Origin: Vulcanimicrobiota bacterium | GTDB lineage: Bacteria > Vulcanimicrobiota > Vulcanimicrobiia > Vulcanimicrobiales > Vulcanimicrobiaceae | Direction: 5' to 3' | DNA: 64,000 nt | Assembly (NCBI GenBank): GCA_003151115.1 | Contig: PLWS01000002.1 | Location: 248,001-312,000 of the forward strand | Shown: positions 7,784 to 17,037 of the stretch, piece by piece | Numbering within the stretch: the stretch's first letter is position 1 | Layout of the letters: each line of letters starts with the position of its first letter | Made by a program: the position numbers and the translations under genes | The notes under the pieces: model-generated | Seen by the model: the letters and a program-made list of their open reading frames with translations, nothing else | Told to the model about the DNA's origin: nothing | Databases searched by the model: none

Positions 7784-8620
7784 TTAGCCTGTGGGGCACT
7801 GCTTGAGCTTCGTCGAGCCGCCCGGCGTTGTATGATCGATGACATACTGCACGAGGGCGGGCTCGCTCTGTCCCGAGGGCGGGAATTGGAATAGCGCTGT
7901 TTTCGCAGTGGTTATTCTAAACGGGTCGACCGAACTCGACGCATAGAACCACGGGTAATCCAGATCGATGCTCTGAGCGGTACCGTCGGGGAAGCGCACC
8001 GTCATCGATATGTGCTCCCAGATGCGGCCGCTGGAGCTGTCGGTGGTCGGCTGATCGTAAGGAATGAAATCGACGTAGCCGCACGGCTCGTGTGCCGCCG
8101 GCGCGCCGCCCGTGCCCGTGCCCGTTCCGCTCTCGCCCGTTCCCGTGCCCCCGGTTCCAACGCCGCCGGTTACGGCTTTGGCCGTTTTGCTGCTCCCCAA
8201 GCCTTGCCCGCCGGTCGGATGATGGACGAGAGCCGGTGCTTTATGATATTTCGTGCGCACCAGCGGCTGCGCCGATGCGACGCGCCGGATGTGCTGATTT
8301 TCCGATGGTTTTCCGGGGTTGATGACCTTCGGCTGCACGTTGGTGGGAGCGACGACGTGCGCGTGGACGATCGGCTTGGGCGAGGGCGTGGGCTTATGCT
8401 CGATGCGCACGATCTTGGCGATCGTGATGGTCTCGGGCTGTTCGGGCGGGATGGTCGACTGCCGCCATGGGACCAGTTGAGCCAGCACCATCTCCAGGGC
8501 CAAGGCAGCGGCAAAGGCCATCACCAGCCGCTGGCGGTGATCCTCTTGGGCGAGGAGTGAAAATGGCTGCGCAGGCGCGGGGGCTTCCCGCGCGTGCTTG
8601 CCCTTGGCCGTCTGATTCAT
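7784..8620 (-). CDS. TonB-like membrane-anchored protein
   Basis: 278 residues. A cytoplasmic N terminus of about 32 residues is followed by one membrane helix (about 33-50, LVMAFAAALALEMVLAQLV). Then comes a Pro/Lys-rich periplasmic stretch (about 58-110) like the rigid linker of TonB, and a Gly/Thr-rich segment (GTGGTGTGESGTGTG). The C-terminal domain has a Cys pair (HEPCGYVDF ... KLKQCPTG). The sequence does not show the classical TonB C-terminal YP motif clearly, so a TonB-like energy transducer for the receptors in this window is only a possibility. It is divergent from apt. Confidence 0.55.
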   Translation of the reverse strand: MNQTAKGKHAREAPAPAQPFSLLAQEDHRQRLVMAFAAALALEMVLAQLVPWRQSTIPPEQPETITIAKIVRIEHKPTPSPKPIVHAHVVAPTNVQPKVINPGKPSENQHIRRVASAQPLVRTKYHKAPALVHHPTGGQGLGSSKTAKAVTGGVGTGGTGTGESGTGTGTGGAPAAHEPCGYVDFIPYDQPTTDSSSGRIWEHISMTVRFPDGTAQSIDLDYPWFYASSSVDPFRITTAKTALFQFPPSGQSEPALVQYVIDHTTPGGSTKLKQCPTG

Positions 8621-8666
8621 GGATAGTCCAAGCTTAGATCATCCCCACGAACAACGGAAAGGCCGC

Positions 8667-9209
8667 ATGCCCCGGCTCGCGGAAAGCCCGTGCTCCGTGG
8701 AGATTCAGAGCTATATCCGAGACATCCCCGATTTCCCGTTGCCCGGGATCCTGTTCCGTGACATTACCCCACTGCTCAAGGACAAGCAAGCCTTCAAGGC
8801 GGCGATCGATCTCTTTGTCGACAAATACAAGCAGGCGGAAATCAATCACGTCGTGGGCATCGAGGCGCGCGGATACATGCTCGGCGCGCCGCTGGCCTAC
8901 GCGATCGGCGCCGGCTTCGTCCCGGTGCGCAAGCCCGGCAAATTGCCCTTCAGCAAGCTCAGTGAGTCCTACGCGCTCGAGTACGGCACCAACTCGCTCG
9001 AGATCCACGCCGACGCGCTCGGCGACGGCGACCGCGTGCTGGTCGTGGACGATCTGCTCGCAACCGGCGGAACGGCGGCGGCAACGCGCCGCTTGCTCGA
9101 ACGGTTGGGCGCAAAAGTCGCCGGCTTCGCCTTTTTGATCGAGCTCGAAGCCCTCAAAGGGCGAGACGCTTTGCAAGGCGCCGACGTTACCTCGTTCATC
9201 ACGTACTAA
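8667..9209 (+). CDS. apt: Adenine phosphoribosyltransferase
   Basis: 180 residues from ATG 8667, with GGAAAGG just upstream; the in-frame ATG at 8619 overlaps the divergent TonB-like gene start. The enzyme converts adenine and PRPP to AMP and pyrophosphate (purine salvage, cytoplasm). Diagnostic features are SYIRDIPDFPLPGILFRDIT at the N terminus, GIEARGYMLG, PVRKPGKLP and the PRPP-binding loop VLVVDDLLATGGTA near residue 125-138. Length is normal for the family. It is followed 1 bp later by a secreted-protein gene and then by rel. An apt-rel neighbourhood is common and links purine salvage with (p)ppGpp metabolism. Confidence 0.95.
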   Translation: MPRLAESPCSVEIQSYIRDIPDFPLPGILFRDITPLLKDKQAFKAAIDLFVDKYKQAEINHVVGIEARGYMLGAPLAYAIGAGFVPVRKPGKLPFSKLSESYALEYGTNSLEIHADALGDGDRVLVVDDLLATGGTAAATRRLLERLGAKVAGFAFLIELEALKGRDALQGADVTSFITY

Positions 9210-9210
9210 C

Positions 9211-9681
9211 ATGAAACGCAGCCTGATTTTTCTCGCTTTCGCCGCGGGCGTGGCGCTCTTGCCTGTGACCCCCACGCGCGCGCAAAGCGTGCAACCTTCG
9301 CCATCGCCCGCGCCGTCCGCCGCAGTCCCGGCGCTGCCGGCCGACAATGCGCCGCCGCCGCTGCCTTCGCCCAAACCGGCCAAGGAAGATCCGAAAATCC
9401 GCAAGCTCGCCGTGCAGCAGTTCCTTGCATGGCAAGGCGGTGCGGTCGACCGCACCCGTTACTCCGACGACGTCAACGCCCAGTTGAGCGACGACGTATT
9501 GGACGCCTCGGAAAAAGCACTGGCGGCCATGGGCGCGCTGCAGAGCGCGACCTTTAAAGGCATCAGCGAGGCGAAGGGCATCCACGTCTACGTTTACACG
9601 ATGACCTGCGAACACGGCAGCATCGACATGAAGTTCGCGCTCCAGCCCGACGGCAAGATCGCGCTCGTCTTTTTCACCTAG
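9211..9681 (+). CDS. Small secreted protein of unknown function
   Basis: 156 residues. The signal peptide covers 1-24 (LIFLAFAAGVALLPVTPTRA, cleavage at RA-Q). A Pro/Ala/Ser linker (about 26-60) leads to a globular C-terminal domain of about 95 residues (KIRKLAVQQFLAWQGGAVD ... LQPDGKIALVFFT). The fold resembles small NTF2-like or DUF3887-like periplasmic domains, but the match is by eye only. It starts 1 bp after the apt stop, so it is co-transcribed with apt and probably rel. Confidence 0.7.
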   Translation: MKRSLIFLAFAAGVALLPVTPTRAQSVQPSPSPAPSAAVPALPADNAPPPLPSPKPAKEDPKIRKLAVQQFLAWQGGAVDRTRYSDDVNAQLSDDVLDASEKALAAMGALQSATFKGISEAKGIHVYVYTMTCEHGSIDMKFALQPDGKIALVFFT

Positions 9682-9729
9682 CGGTTTTGCCTTCGGCCCC
9701 GGCCCTGTGGCATGATAAACGGAAGTATC

Positions 9730-11895
9730 ATGACCTTTGAGGAGCTCGCCGCAGCCGTTAAAGCCTATGACTCGTCGCTCGACGTGGCGTGGCTGCAGCG
9801 CGTGTACTCCACGGCCGTCCAGGCCCACGAGGGGCAGCGCCGTGCCTCGGGCGAGTCCTACGTCGAACACCCGCTGGCCGTCGCCGGCATCCTGGCCGAA
9901 CTCGAGATGGACCGGCAGACGATCGCCGCCGCGCTGCTGCACGACGTCGTCGAAGACACGAGCCTCACCACCGAGCAAGTCGCGGCCGAATTCGGCAAAG
10001 AGATTGCGAGCCTGGTAGACGGCGTAACCAAACTCACGCGCATTCCCTATCAGTCAAAAGAAGAAGCGCAGGTCGAGAATCTGCGCAAGATGTTCATGGC
10101 GATGGCCAAAGACATCCGCGTCATCATCATCAAACTCGCCGATCGTCTGCACAACATGCGCACGCTCGGAAGTTTGCCGCCCGCCAAGCAGCTGGCGATC
10201 GCGCGCGAAACGCTCGACATCTATACGCCCATCGCGCACCGGTTGGGAATCTGGAAGATCAAATGGGACATGGAAGATCTGTGTCTGCGCGTTCTGGACC
10301 CCGAACGCTACCGCGAGATCGTCGAACGCGTCGCCAAGACGCGCAAAGAGCGCGAGGGCGTCGTTTCATCGGTCATCACCAAACTGAACGCCGAGTTTGC
10401 GATTCTCGGCGTCAATGCGAAGATCGAAGGACGTCCCAAACATTTCTATTCGATCTATACGAAAATGAAGACGGGGCGCGATTTTTCCACGATTTACGAT
10501 TTGACGGCAATCCGCATCATCGTGGATTCGGTGAAGGATTGCTACGCCGCGCTCGGCGCGGTGCATGCGCTGTGGACGCCGCTGCCGGGCCGCTTCAAAG
10601 ATTACATCGCGATGCCCAAACCCAACATGTATCAGTCGCTGCACACCACCGTCGTAGGCCCGGAGGGCGAAGCGCTCGAGATTCAGATCCGCACCTGGGA
10701 GATGCACCGCACCAGCGAGTACGGCATCGCCGCGCACTGGCGCTACAAAGAGGGCGGCAAAGCCGACCAGTTCGAGAACAAACTCTCGTGGCTGCGCGCG
10801 CTGCTCGAGTGGCAGAAGGACATGCGCGACTCGCGAGTGTTCATGGAAAACCTCAAGCTCGACCTGTTCGATTCGCAGGTCTTCATCTTTTCGCCCCGCG
10901 GCGACGTCTTCAGCATGCCGTCCGGCGGCACGCCGCTCGATTTTGCTTACGCCGTACATACCGACGTGGGCAACCACTGCGTGGGCGCGCGCGTCAACGG
11001 CCGCATCGTTCCGCTGGACTCGACGCTGCAGAACGGCGACATCTGCGAGATTCTCGTCAACAAATCGAGCGGGCGGCCCTCACTTGACTGGCTTTCGACC
11101 GTCAAGACCAGCAGCGCGAAACATAAGATCAAACAGTGGTTCCGCAAGGAACGGCGCGAAGAGTACGTGCTCGCGGGCCAGGAAGCGATCGAAAAAGAGC
11201 TCGCGCGGCGCCACATCGGTTTCGACGTGCTGCGCGGCGAGCTGATCGAACGCATCGCGCGGCGCATGAACTACGTTGCACCGAGCGATCTCTTCGCGGC
11301 CGTGGGTTTCGGCGACGCCTCCGCGCTCTCGGTCATCAACCGCATCAAGGACGAGCTCAAAGCTTCGAAAGTCGTCGAGTTCGATACGATTGCGCGCCCA
11401 CCGTCGGTGTCACGCCGCACCGTGCGCAAGAGCAGCGGCATCCGGATAGCCGGCGTCGACGACGTGCTCGTGCGGCTCTCGAAATGCTGCAGCCCGGTGC
11501 CCGGCGATCATATCGTCGGGTACGTGACGATCGGCAAGGGCGTTTCGGTGCACCGTGCGGATTGTCCGAACGTCGCCTACATGACCGCGACGCCCGAGCG
11601 CATGCTCGAAGCAAGTTGGATCGGTAAGGCCGAAATTACGCACGCGGTCGACGTCGAAGTTGAAGCGCTCGACCGTCCGCAGCTGCTGCAAGACGTCATG
11701 GCAGTGTTCGCGGAGTTGAAGACCGTGGTCAGTTCGGTCACCGCGCGCGTGAAGCGCGACCGGCACGCCGTCGTCAGCCTCACGGTCCAAATTCACGACT
11801 TGGATCATTTGCATAAAATTCTCCGCAAACTCGAAACGCTCAAAGACGTCCGCCGCGTCTATCGCGTCACCAAGCGCGAGACCAAGTCGTCGTAA
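9730..11895 (+). CDS. rel: Bifunctional (p)ppGpp synthetase/hydrolase (Rel/SpoT)
   Basis: 721 residues from ATG 9730, preceded by GGAAG; ATG 9712 would add six residues. Domain order is as follows. The HD hydrolase is at about 30-190 with the HD pair in LLHDVVEDT. The synthetase is at about 235-345 (GRPKHFYSIYTKMK, YDLTAIRIIV, MYQSLHTTV). A TGS domain is at about 385-450, a Cys-containing helical region has CCSPVPGD, and a C-terminal ACT domain is at about 645-715. The GRFKD motif in the synthetase domain is the RxKD signature of bifunctional enzymes. The enzyme makes and degrades (p)ppGpp in response to amino-acid starvation and other stress. Confidence 0.95.
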   Translation: MTFEELAAAVKAYDSSLDVAWLQRVYSTAVQAHEGQRRASGESYVEHPLAVAGILAELEMDRQTIAAALLHDVVEDTSLTTEQVAAEFGKEIASLVDGVTKLTRIPYQSKEEAQVENLRKMFMAMAKDIRVIIIKLADRLHNMRTLGSLPPAKQLAIARETLDIYTPIAHRLGIWKIKWDMEDLCLRVLDPERYREIVERVAKTRKEREGVVSSVITKLNAEFAILGVNAKIEGRPKHFYSIYTKMKTGRDFSTIYDLTAIRIIVDSVKDCYAALGAVHALWTPLPGRFKDYIAMPKPNMYQSLHTTVVGPEGEALEIQIRTWEMHRTSEYGIAAHWRYKEGGKADQFENKLSWLRALLEWQKDMRDSRVFMENLKLDLFDSQVFIFSPRGDVFSMPSGGTPLDFAYAVHTDVGNHCVGARVNGRIVPLDSTLQNGDICEILVNKSSGRPSLDWLSTVKTSSAKHKIKQWFRKERREEYVLAGQEAIEKELARRHIGFDVLRGELIERIARRMNYVAPSDLFAAVGFGDASALSVINRIKDELKASKVVEFDTIARPPSVSRRTVRKSSGIRIAGVDDVLVRLSKCCSPVPGDHIVGYVTIGKGVSVHRADCPNVAYMTATPERMLEASWIGKAEITHAVDVEVEALDRPQLLQDVMAVFAELKTVVSSVTARVKRDRHAVVSLTVQIHDLDHLHKILRKLETLKDVRRVYRVTKRETKSS

Positions 11896-11984
11896 ACCAC
11901 TACCTCGTACTCGGCCTGGCCGCGCTCGCGGGCGGCGCGATCAACAGCGTCGCCGGCGGCGGAAGTTTTCTCACTTTCCCCGCC

Positions 11985-12626
11985 TTGGTGCTGACCGGCG
12001 TTGCGGCGATTCCGGCCAACGCGACCAACAACACCGCGATGTGGCTGGGCGTCGTCGCATCGGCGCGCGGTTATCGCGAGGAAGTGCGGGGATACCGCCG
12101 CATGCTCGTTCCGGCACTCGTGGTGAGCTCGATCGGCGCGCTCGCGGGCGCGATCCTGTTGCTGAAAACCCCGCCCGCGATTTTCCAGCGGATGATTCCG
12201 TGGCTACTGCTCTTTGCGACGCTGGTCTTTGCGGTCAGTCCTTGGCTGACGAAGAAGCACGATTCCGCGCGACCCCATACGCCGTGGCAACTCGCCGCCC
12301 AATTCGCTGTCGCGGTGTACGGCGGCTACTTCGGCGCCGGCATCGGAATATTGATGCTCGCGATCCTGTCGTTTTCAGGTTTGCCGAATCTCAACGTCAT
12401 GAACGGATTGAAAACCGTGCTGTCGGTGGCGATCAACGGCGTTGCGTTGGTCCCGTTTATTATCGCGGGCATCATCGTCTGGCAGCTCGCGCTGCTCATG
12501 GCGGTCTTTACCATGCTTGGCGGTTACTTCGGCGCGCGATTTTTCCGGAAGGTGCCGTCGTCGATCACGCGCGTCGTCGTGCTTTGCATCGGAGCGGCGA
12601 TGACGGCGTACTTTTTTGTGCGCTGA
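11985..12626 (+). CDS. TSUP/TauE-SafE family membrane permease (start uncertain)
   Basis: 213 residues from TTG 11985, but homology runs further upstream in the same frame. INSVAGGGSFLTFPAL, the signature of the first TSUP helix, begins at 11940, and the open frame continues back to the rel stop at 11893-11895. No ATG, GTG or TTG exists in that stretch, so the real start is a rarer codon (for example CTG 11916) or lies within rel. The rest shows about seven hydrophobic helices and the second family repeat (GGYFGAGIGILMLA). TSUP proteins export or import small sulfonate, sulfite or organic anions across the inner membrane. It is translationally close to rel and abuts the convergent RND gene. 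Confidence 0.8.
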   Translation: MVLTGVAAIPANATNNTAMWLGVVASARGYREEVRGYRRMLVPALVVSSIGALAGAILLLKTPPAIFQRMIPWLLLFATLVFAVSPWLTKKHDSARPHTPWQLAAQFAVAVYGGYFGAGIGILMLAILSFSGLPNLNVMNGLKTVLSVAINGVALVPFIIAGIIVWQLALLMAVFTMLGGYFGARFFRKVPSSITRVVVLCIGAAMTAYFFVR

Positions 12627-15600
12627 CTAACTGGCTGGAGCGCCGGAAGGCGCCGGCGTTTCGCCGACGTGCGCGCGACCTTCGCGCTTGGCACGTCGTT
12701 TGGCGAAGCGCGATTCGACGTTATTCACCACCCAAAGATACAAGGTCGGGATGACGATCAACGAAAGCATAGTCGAGCAGAGCAATCCGCCGATCACGAC
12801 TGTTCCCAGTGGAGCTTGTGTCTGACTTCCGGCTTCGATGCCCGAGGCGATTGGCAGCATGCCGCCGACCGTTGCCAGCGTCGTCATGAGAATGGGGCGT
12901 AGCCGTAAGGGGGCCGCTTGCAGCACGGCGTCGCGCGCCTGCAATCCGCGGCGGCGCAGCTGATTGGTAAATTCAACGACTAAGATCGCATTTTTTACGA
13001 CGATGCCGACGAGCATCAGTGCTCCGATAAAGGCCGTCAATCCAAATGCGCGGTGCGTGACGATCAGCGCCACGACGACGCCGGCAATCGAGAGCGGTAC
13101 GGAAACCATGATGACGATCGGGTGCAGCAGTGATTCAAACTGTGATGCGAGCAGCATGTAAATGAGGAGGATCGCCATCAGAACGATCAGGCCGAGACTG
13201 CTAAACGCTTGGCCTTGCTGTTGAACCGCCTGCCCAAACTGCCAATGGTAGCCGGCGGGCAGCGCGATAGAGTTCATGACACTTTGCGACTGCGCGATGA
13301 CCGCGCCTAAGGGAGCGCCGGAGACCGAGGCCGTTACGTCAATTTCGCGCTGCTTATCTTGACGTGTGATTTCCGAGGGGCCAAGGCCGGCCGCGATCGT
13401 TGCAACGTCTGAGAGCGGAACGGTCGGCAACGCGTACAGTTGGCTCGGATTGATACTTCCGCTCGACGAAAGCAGGCTTCCGGAGCCGCCGATGGTGCCG
13501 CCGGCGATTTGCGCGCCGCCGGCGCCCGGCGCCGGCAACTGCAGGTCGGCGATCGACTGATACGAGCGCCGCTCCGATGCCGGGAGCTGCACGATGATCG
13601 GATACTGCGTGCCGTTGATCTGAAGGTAGGACGCGATACTGCCGCTGGTTCCCGTATCGATCGTTTGCGAAATCGTTTGGGTGGAGAGTCCGAGCGAGGC
13701 GGCTCGCACGCGATCGACCGTAACGTTCAGAAGCGGTTGCGACGGCGTGATACCCGTGTCCGGGCGCGTTACACCCGGGATCTGTGCAAGCTTCGGAATC
13801 ACTTGATTTTGCGCGATAGTGTAGAGCGTATTTACGTCGGATCCGTAGATCTGGACGTCCAGGCTATCCTGTCCGCGAGAGATGATCCCTTGCACGATAT
13901 CTTGCGTGCGGCCGAACACCGCCAGTCCGGGAATCGGTTTGCCGAAGATCGCCCGGTACTTGGCAAATTGCGGGTTACTAGGACGACTCGAGCCTCCCGC
14001 GCCGCCTCCGCGGCCGGCGAACTGGCCGCTCAGCGCGCCCTGCCACTGCGTTACGAACTGCGCAACTTGAGCGCTGCCGGTATCCGGTTTGAGCGCGACC
14101 GAAACATTCGCGCTGTTGCTCGAACTGCCGCCTCCGCCAAAGCCGCCACCGCCGCCGACCTGATCGGCAACGTTGAGAACTCGCGGATCGCGTTGGATCC
14201 GGCTTTCAACGTCCTGAGCAACCGTGTTCATAACGTTCAGGGCCGTGCCGTTGGGCATGCGCAAGCTGAAACGAACGTAAGGTGGATTGGAGGCGGGGAA
14301 GAGCTCCGTCGCAACCGCTCCGAATTTTATGACGATGAGCGTGACAAGCAAAATGAGGCCGGCCATCGCGAGCACGCGGCCGGGGTGATCGACCGACCAA
14401 GCCAGCCATCCGCGGTACCGTTCGGCGAACCGCTCGTAGCCTTTGTCGAAGCGCTGTGTAAATTTGGCGTACCAGCCGATGGGATGTCCGTTCGTGTGCG
14501 TTTTCTGATCATGTAACAGGATCGTCGAGAGCATCGGTACGGTAGTGACCGCGACGAGCAGCGAGATTGCTACTGCGCTCATCACCATCACCGCAAACGG
14601 CATGAACAGCAAGCCCTGCAGTCCCGGAATCAACAGTAATGGAACGAAAACGGCGATTACGGTGATCGACGAAGCTAACACCGCCGAGAAGATCTCGGTA
14701 ACGGCGCTTTCAGCGGCTTCCTTCACGCGCTGGCCGCGCGCCATATGCCGGTGGATGTTTTCGATCACGACGATCGCGTCGTCAACAATCAGGCCGACGG
14801 CCAGTGCCAAACCTCCAAGCGTCATGACGTTGAGCGTGAAGCCGAACATATAGGCGGCAAATAACGTGCCGAGCACCGCGATGGGCAACGAAATCGCCAC
14901 GATGACCGTCGATCGCCACGCGTGCAGGAAGAGCAGGATCACCAGAATCGCGAGCACCGCGCCATAGAGGGCCGTGTGCTCGAGCGCCTGCACGGCCTGC
15001 GTGATAAAGCTCTTCTGATCGAAGACAACCGCAAACTGCATGCCGGGATAACGTTTCTTGATCTGGTCGATTTTGGCGTAGATCCCAGACGCGGTTTGCA
15101 CCACATTGGCTTGCGGCTGTGCCGTGACGGATATGCCGAGCGCCTCGGTGCCGTTCACGCGCTGGAAGGAGCGCTGTTCTTCGATCGAATCGGTTACCGT
15201 TGCCACGTCGTGCAGGAAAATCGGCGCGCTATTCTTGGTGGTAACGATGACATCGCCAATTTGCTGGGCGTTGGTGAAGAGGCCGTTGGCTTGCACCTGA
15301 TACTCGTTGTTGGCGATTTGCACGATGCCCGCGGGCAAGTTCACGTTTTCTTGGCCGATGCGCGACACGATTTGCGCCATCGTGAGGTTGTAGCCCGCGA
15401 GTTTATTGAGGTCGGGCTGGATCATGATCGCGCGCGTGCGGTCGTTGCTCACCGAAACCGCCGCGACGCCCGAGATTGACGAAAACTCGTCGGAAAGCGT
15501 ATTAGTCCAGAGGTCCCCCAGGTCACGCATCGCCATGGTTGGATCGGTCACGAACATGCGCACGACGGGCAACGAGTTCGGATTGAATTTGTTGATGCTG

Positions 15601-15983
15601 GGCTGCGAAAGATTGGGATCGTTAGGCAAGGAGCGATAAATACGCAAGACCTGCTGCTGCACGTCGACCGCTGCGGTATCGATGTTTACGCCATAGTAGA
15701 AGGTGGCATCGATGTCGGTCAGGCCTTCGGATGACGTCGAGTTGATCTGCTGGACGCCGGCGACGCGGCTGATCGCGTTTTCGACTGGCCGAGTAATCAG
15801 CGTCTCCATTTGCTGCGGCGCGACGTTGGTGTAGTTGACCTGTACGCTAATGACCGGCGGCGAGAAACTCGGCAGCAGATCGACCGGCAGGCGCGGGAAC
15901 GCGAAAATGCCGAGCACGATGATGGCGCAGGCGATCATCGCCACGGTCACGCGCCGGTTCACGGCGAAGCGGGCAATAGGCAT
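12627..15983 (-). CDS. RND efflux permease (AcrB/MdtB-like, HAE1 family)
   Basis: 1118 residues, normal for an inner-membrane RND pump. The first helix is at about 10-30 (VTVAMIACAIIVLGIFAF). A large periplasmic porter loop ends near 330. TM2-6 (about 335-480) include GGLALAVGLIVDDAIVVIEN, with the paired Asp of the proton relay. A second porter loop with Gly-rich inserts (GGGGGFGGGGSSS, near 610) precedes TM7-12 (about 860-1060) and a basic tail. Such pumps export drugs, solvents or metabolites together with an adaptor and an outer-membrane channel. Neither partner lies next to it, so they are encoded elsewhere. It is convergent with the TSUP gene and divergent from rpsF. Confidence 0.92.
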   Translation of the reverse strand: MPIARFAVNRRVTVAMIACAIIVLGIFAFPRLPVDLLPSFSPPVISVQVNYTNVAPQQMETLITRPVENAISRVAGVQQINSTSSEGLTDIDATFYYGVNIDTAAVDVQQQVLRIYRSLPNDPNLSQPSINKFNPNSLPVVRMFVTDPTMAMRDLGDLWTNTLSDEFSSISGVAAVSVSNDRTRAIMIQPDLNKLAGYNLTMAQIVSRIGQENVNLPAGIVQIANNEYQVQANGLFTNAQQIGDVIVTTKNSAPIFLHDVATVTDSIEEQRSFQRVNGTEALGISVTAQPQANVVQTASGIYAKIDQIKKRYPGMQFAVVFDQKSFITQAVQALEHTALYGAVLAILVILLFLHAWRSTVIVAISLPIAVLGTLFAAYMFGFTLNVMTLGGLALAVGLIVDDAIVVIENIHRHMARGQRVKEAAESAVTEIFSAVLASSITVIAVFVPLLLIPGLQGLLFMPFAVMVMSAVAISLLVAVTTVPMLSTILLHDQKTHTNGHPIGWYAKFTQRFDKGYERFAERYRGWLAWSVDHPGRVLAMAGLILLVTLIVIKFGAVATELFPASNPPYVRFSLRMPNGTALNVMNTVAQDVESRIQRDPRVLNVADQVGGGGGFGGGGSSSNSANVSVALKPDTGSAQVAQFVTQWQGALSGQFAGRGGGAGGSSRPSNPQFAKYRAIFGKPIPGLAVFGRTQDIVQGIISRGQDSLDVQIYGSDVNTLYTIAQNQVIPKLAQIPGVTRPDTGITPSQPLLNVTVDRVRAASLGLSTQTISQTIDTGTSGSIASYLQINGTQYPIIVQLPASERRSYQSIADLQLPAPGAGGAQIAGGTIGGSGSLLSSSGSINPSQLYALPTVPLSDVATIAAGLGPSEITRQDKQREIDVTASVSGAPLGAVIAQSQSVMNSIALPAGYHWQFGQAVQQQGQAFSSLGLIVLMAILLIYMLLASQFESLLHPIVIMVSVPLSIAGVVVALIVTHRAFGLTAFIGALMLVGIVVKNAILVVEFTNQLRRRGLQARDAVLQAAPLRLRPILMTTLATVGGMLPIASGIEAGSQTQAPLGTVVIGGLLCSTMLSLIVIPTLYLWVVNNVESRFAKRRAKREGRAHVGETPAPSGAPAS

Positions 15984-16085
15984 CGGTTAGTGCTCTGTTC
16001 CCATCCTTCCTTAGAATGTGCCAAACGGTGGTGAGAAGCCCCTGAGAGGCCCCCCGGCCCCCCTCGGGGAACACCGCGACCCGCC

Positions 16086-16448
16086 ATGGCAAACGAATAT
16101 GAAGTGACCTATCTGCTGCGTCCCAATCTGGAGGAGGCCGAAGCCGACGAGCGCGCGGCCGCGATCGCCCAATCCCTCACGTCAAACGGCGGCGAAGTGC
16201 TCAACGTCGAGAAGCTCGGCAAGAAGCGCCTCGCCTACGAGATGCACGACGTCCGCGAGGGGATTTACGTGATCATGCGGTTCCGCAGCGAGGCGTCCGC
16301 GGCCAAGGAACTCGAGCGCCAATTGGGGTTGAACGAAGACGTTCTGCGGGCACTCCTGATTCGGCTCGACAAGCAAGCCCTCGAGGCCGAGAAAGTGGCC
16401 GCGGCGGCGCCCCCGGTCCCGGCCCAGGCACAGACTCCCGCGGAGTAG
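16086..16448 (+). CDS. rpsF: 30S ribosomal protein bS6
   Basis: 120 residues. The family core runs from YEVTYLLRPNLEE through KLGKKRLAYEMHDVREGIYV to LNEDVLRALLIRLDK, followed by an Ala/Pro-rich tail. bS6 pairs with bS18 on the small-subunit platform. No strong Shine-Dalgarno is visible ahead of the ATG. It is followed by ssb after a stem-loop, but rpsR and rplI, normally next in the cluster, are about 38 kb downstream at 55.2 kb. Confidence 0.97.
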   Translation: MANEYEVTYLLRPNLEEAEADERAAAIAQSLTSNGGEVLNVEKLGKKRLAYEMHDVREGIYVIMRFRSEASAAKELERQLGLNEDVLRALLIRLDKQALEAEKVAAAAPPVPAQAQTPAE

Positions 16449-16453
16449 AGTGC

Positions 16454-16471
16454 CAGACTGGTGGCAGTCTG
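16454..16471 (+). other. Stem-loop between rpsF and ssb
   Basis: CAGACTG-GTGG-CAGTCTG forms a perfect 7-bp stem with a 4-nt loop just after the rpsF stop. It may attenuate transcription or protect the rpsF transcript. There is no T tract, so it is not a classical terminator. Confidence 0.5.
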
Positions 16472-16523
16472 AGGGGTTATCCTAGCGGCAGTAACGAGCA
16501 TCTAAAGGAACAGGTAAGGCATC

Positions 16524-16955
16524 ATGGCGGCATCGTTTAACAGAGTGATCTTGGTCGGCACGCTGGTGCGCGACCCCGAGATCCGGTACATCCCCTCGGG
16601 CGCGGGCGTTACCAAGTTTCGCATCGCGGTCAATCCCAACAAGCGCGACCCCAAACCCGAAGACACGCTCTTCGTGGACATCGTCGCTTGGGAGAAGCTC
16701 GCCGAAACGTGCAACACCTATTTAAAGAAGGGCATGTCGTGCCTGGTCGAAGGCCGGCTCTCGATTCGCCAATACGACGACAAAGAAGGCAACAAGCGCC
16801 AAGCGACCGAGATCGTCATCAACACGATGCAAATGCTCGGCTCGCGTCAAGATCGCCAGCAGCAAGAATCAAGCGAAGGTTTCGGAAACGGCACGCCGGT
16901 TGCAGCAGGCGCTGCGCGCGCCGAGGATTCACTGGACGAAGAGATCCCGTTTTAG
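16524..16955 (+). CDS. ssb: Single-stranded DNA-binding protein
   Basis: 143 residues. The OB fold spans 1-108 (FNRVILVGTLVRDPEIRYIP, FVDIVAWEKLAETC, KGMSCLVEGRLSIRQY). A short flexible linker precedes the acidic tip DEEIPF, the docking peptide for replication and repair partners. It coats single-stranded DNA during replication. AGGAACAGG lies upstream of the ATG. The stop codon sits in CCGTTTTAGTGCTG, a string that resembles the 3' part of the dispersed repeat family, and repeat-like sequence continues directly downstream. Confidence 0.97.
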   Translation: MAASFNRVILVGTLVRDPEIRYIPSGAGVTKFRIAVNPNKRDPKPEDTLFVDIVAWEKLAETCNTYLKKGMSCLVEGRLSIRQYDDKEGNKRQATEIVINTMQMLGSRQDRQQQESSEGFGNGTPVAAGAARAEDSLDEEIPF

Positions 16956-16961
16956 TGCTGT

Positions 16962-17019
16962 CTCACGGTATCTAACCGAAAACGGGTAGATACTGCGAAA
17001 GAGGGCAGATACTGCGAAA
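16962..17019 (+). repeat. Dispersed repeat R1 (degenerate copy)
   Basis: An inverted box TCTCACGGTATCT (16961-16973) is followed by two direct boxes AGATACTGCGAAA at 16988 and 17007. Spacing is 19 bp here, not the 30 bp of the better copies. It starts immediately after the ssb stop and marks the left edge of the repeat-rich accessory stretch. Confidence 0.6.
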
Positions 17020-17037
17020 TACGATTTCCGGTGAACC

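Noticed and set aside
13440-14516. 358-codon plus-strand ORF within the RND gene
   Set aside because: Opposite-strand shadow of a strongly supported RND permease; Arg-rich composition typical of antisense frames in GC-rich DNA.
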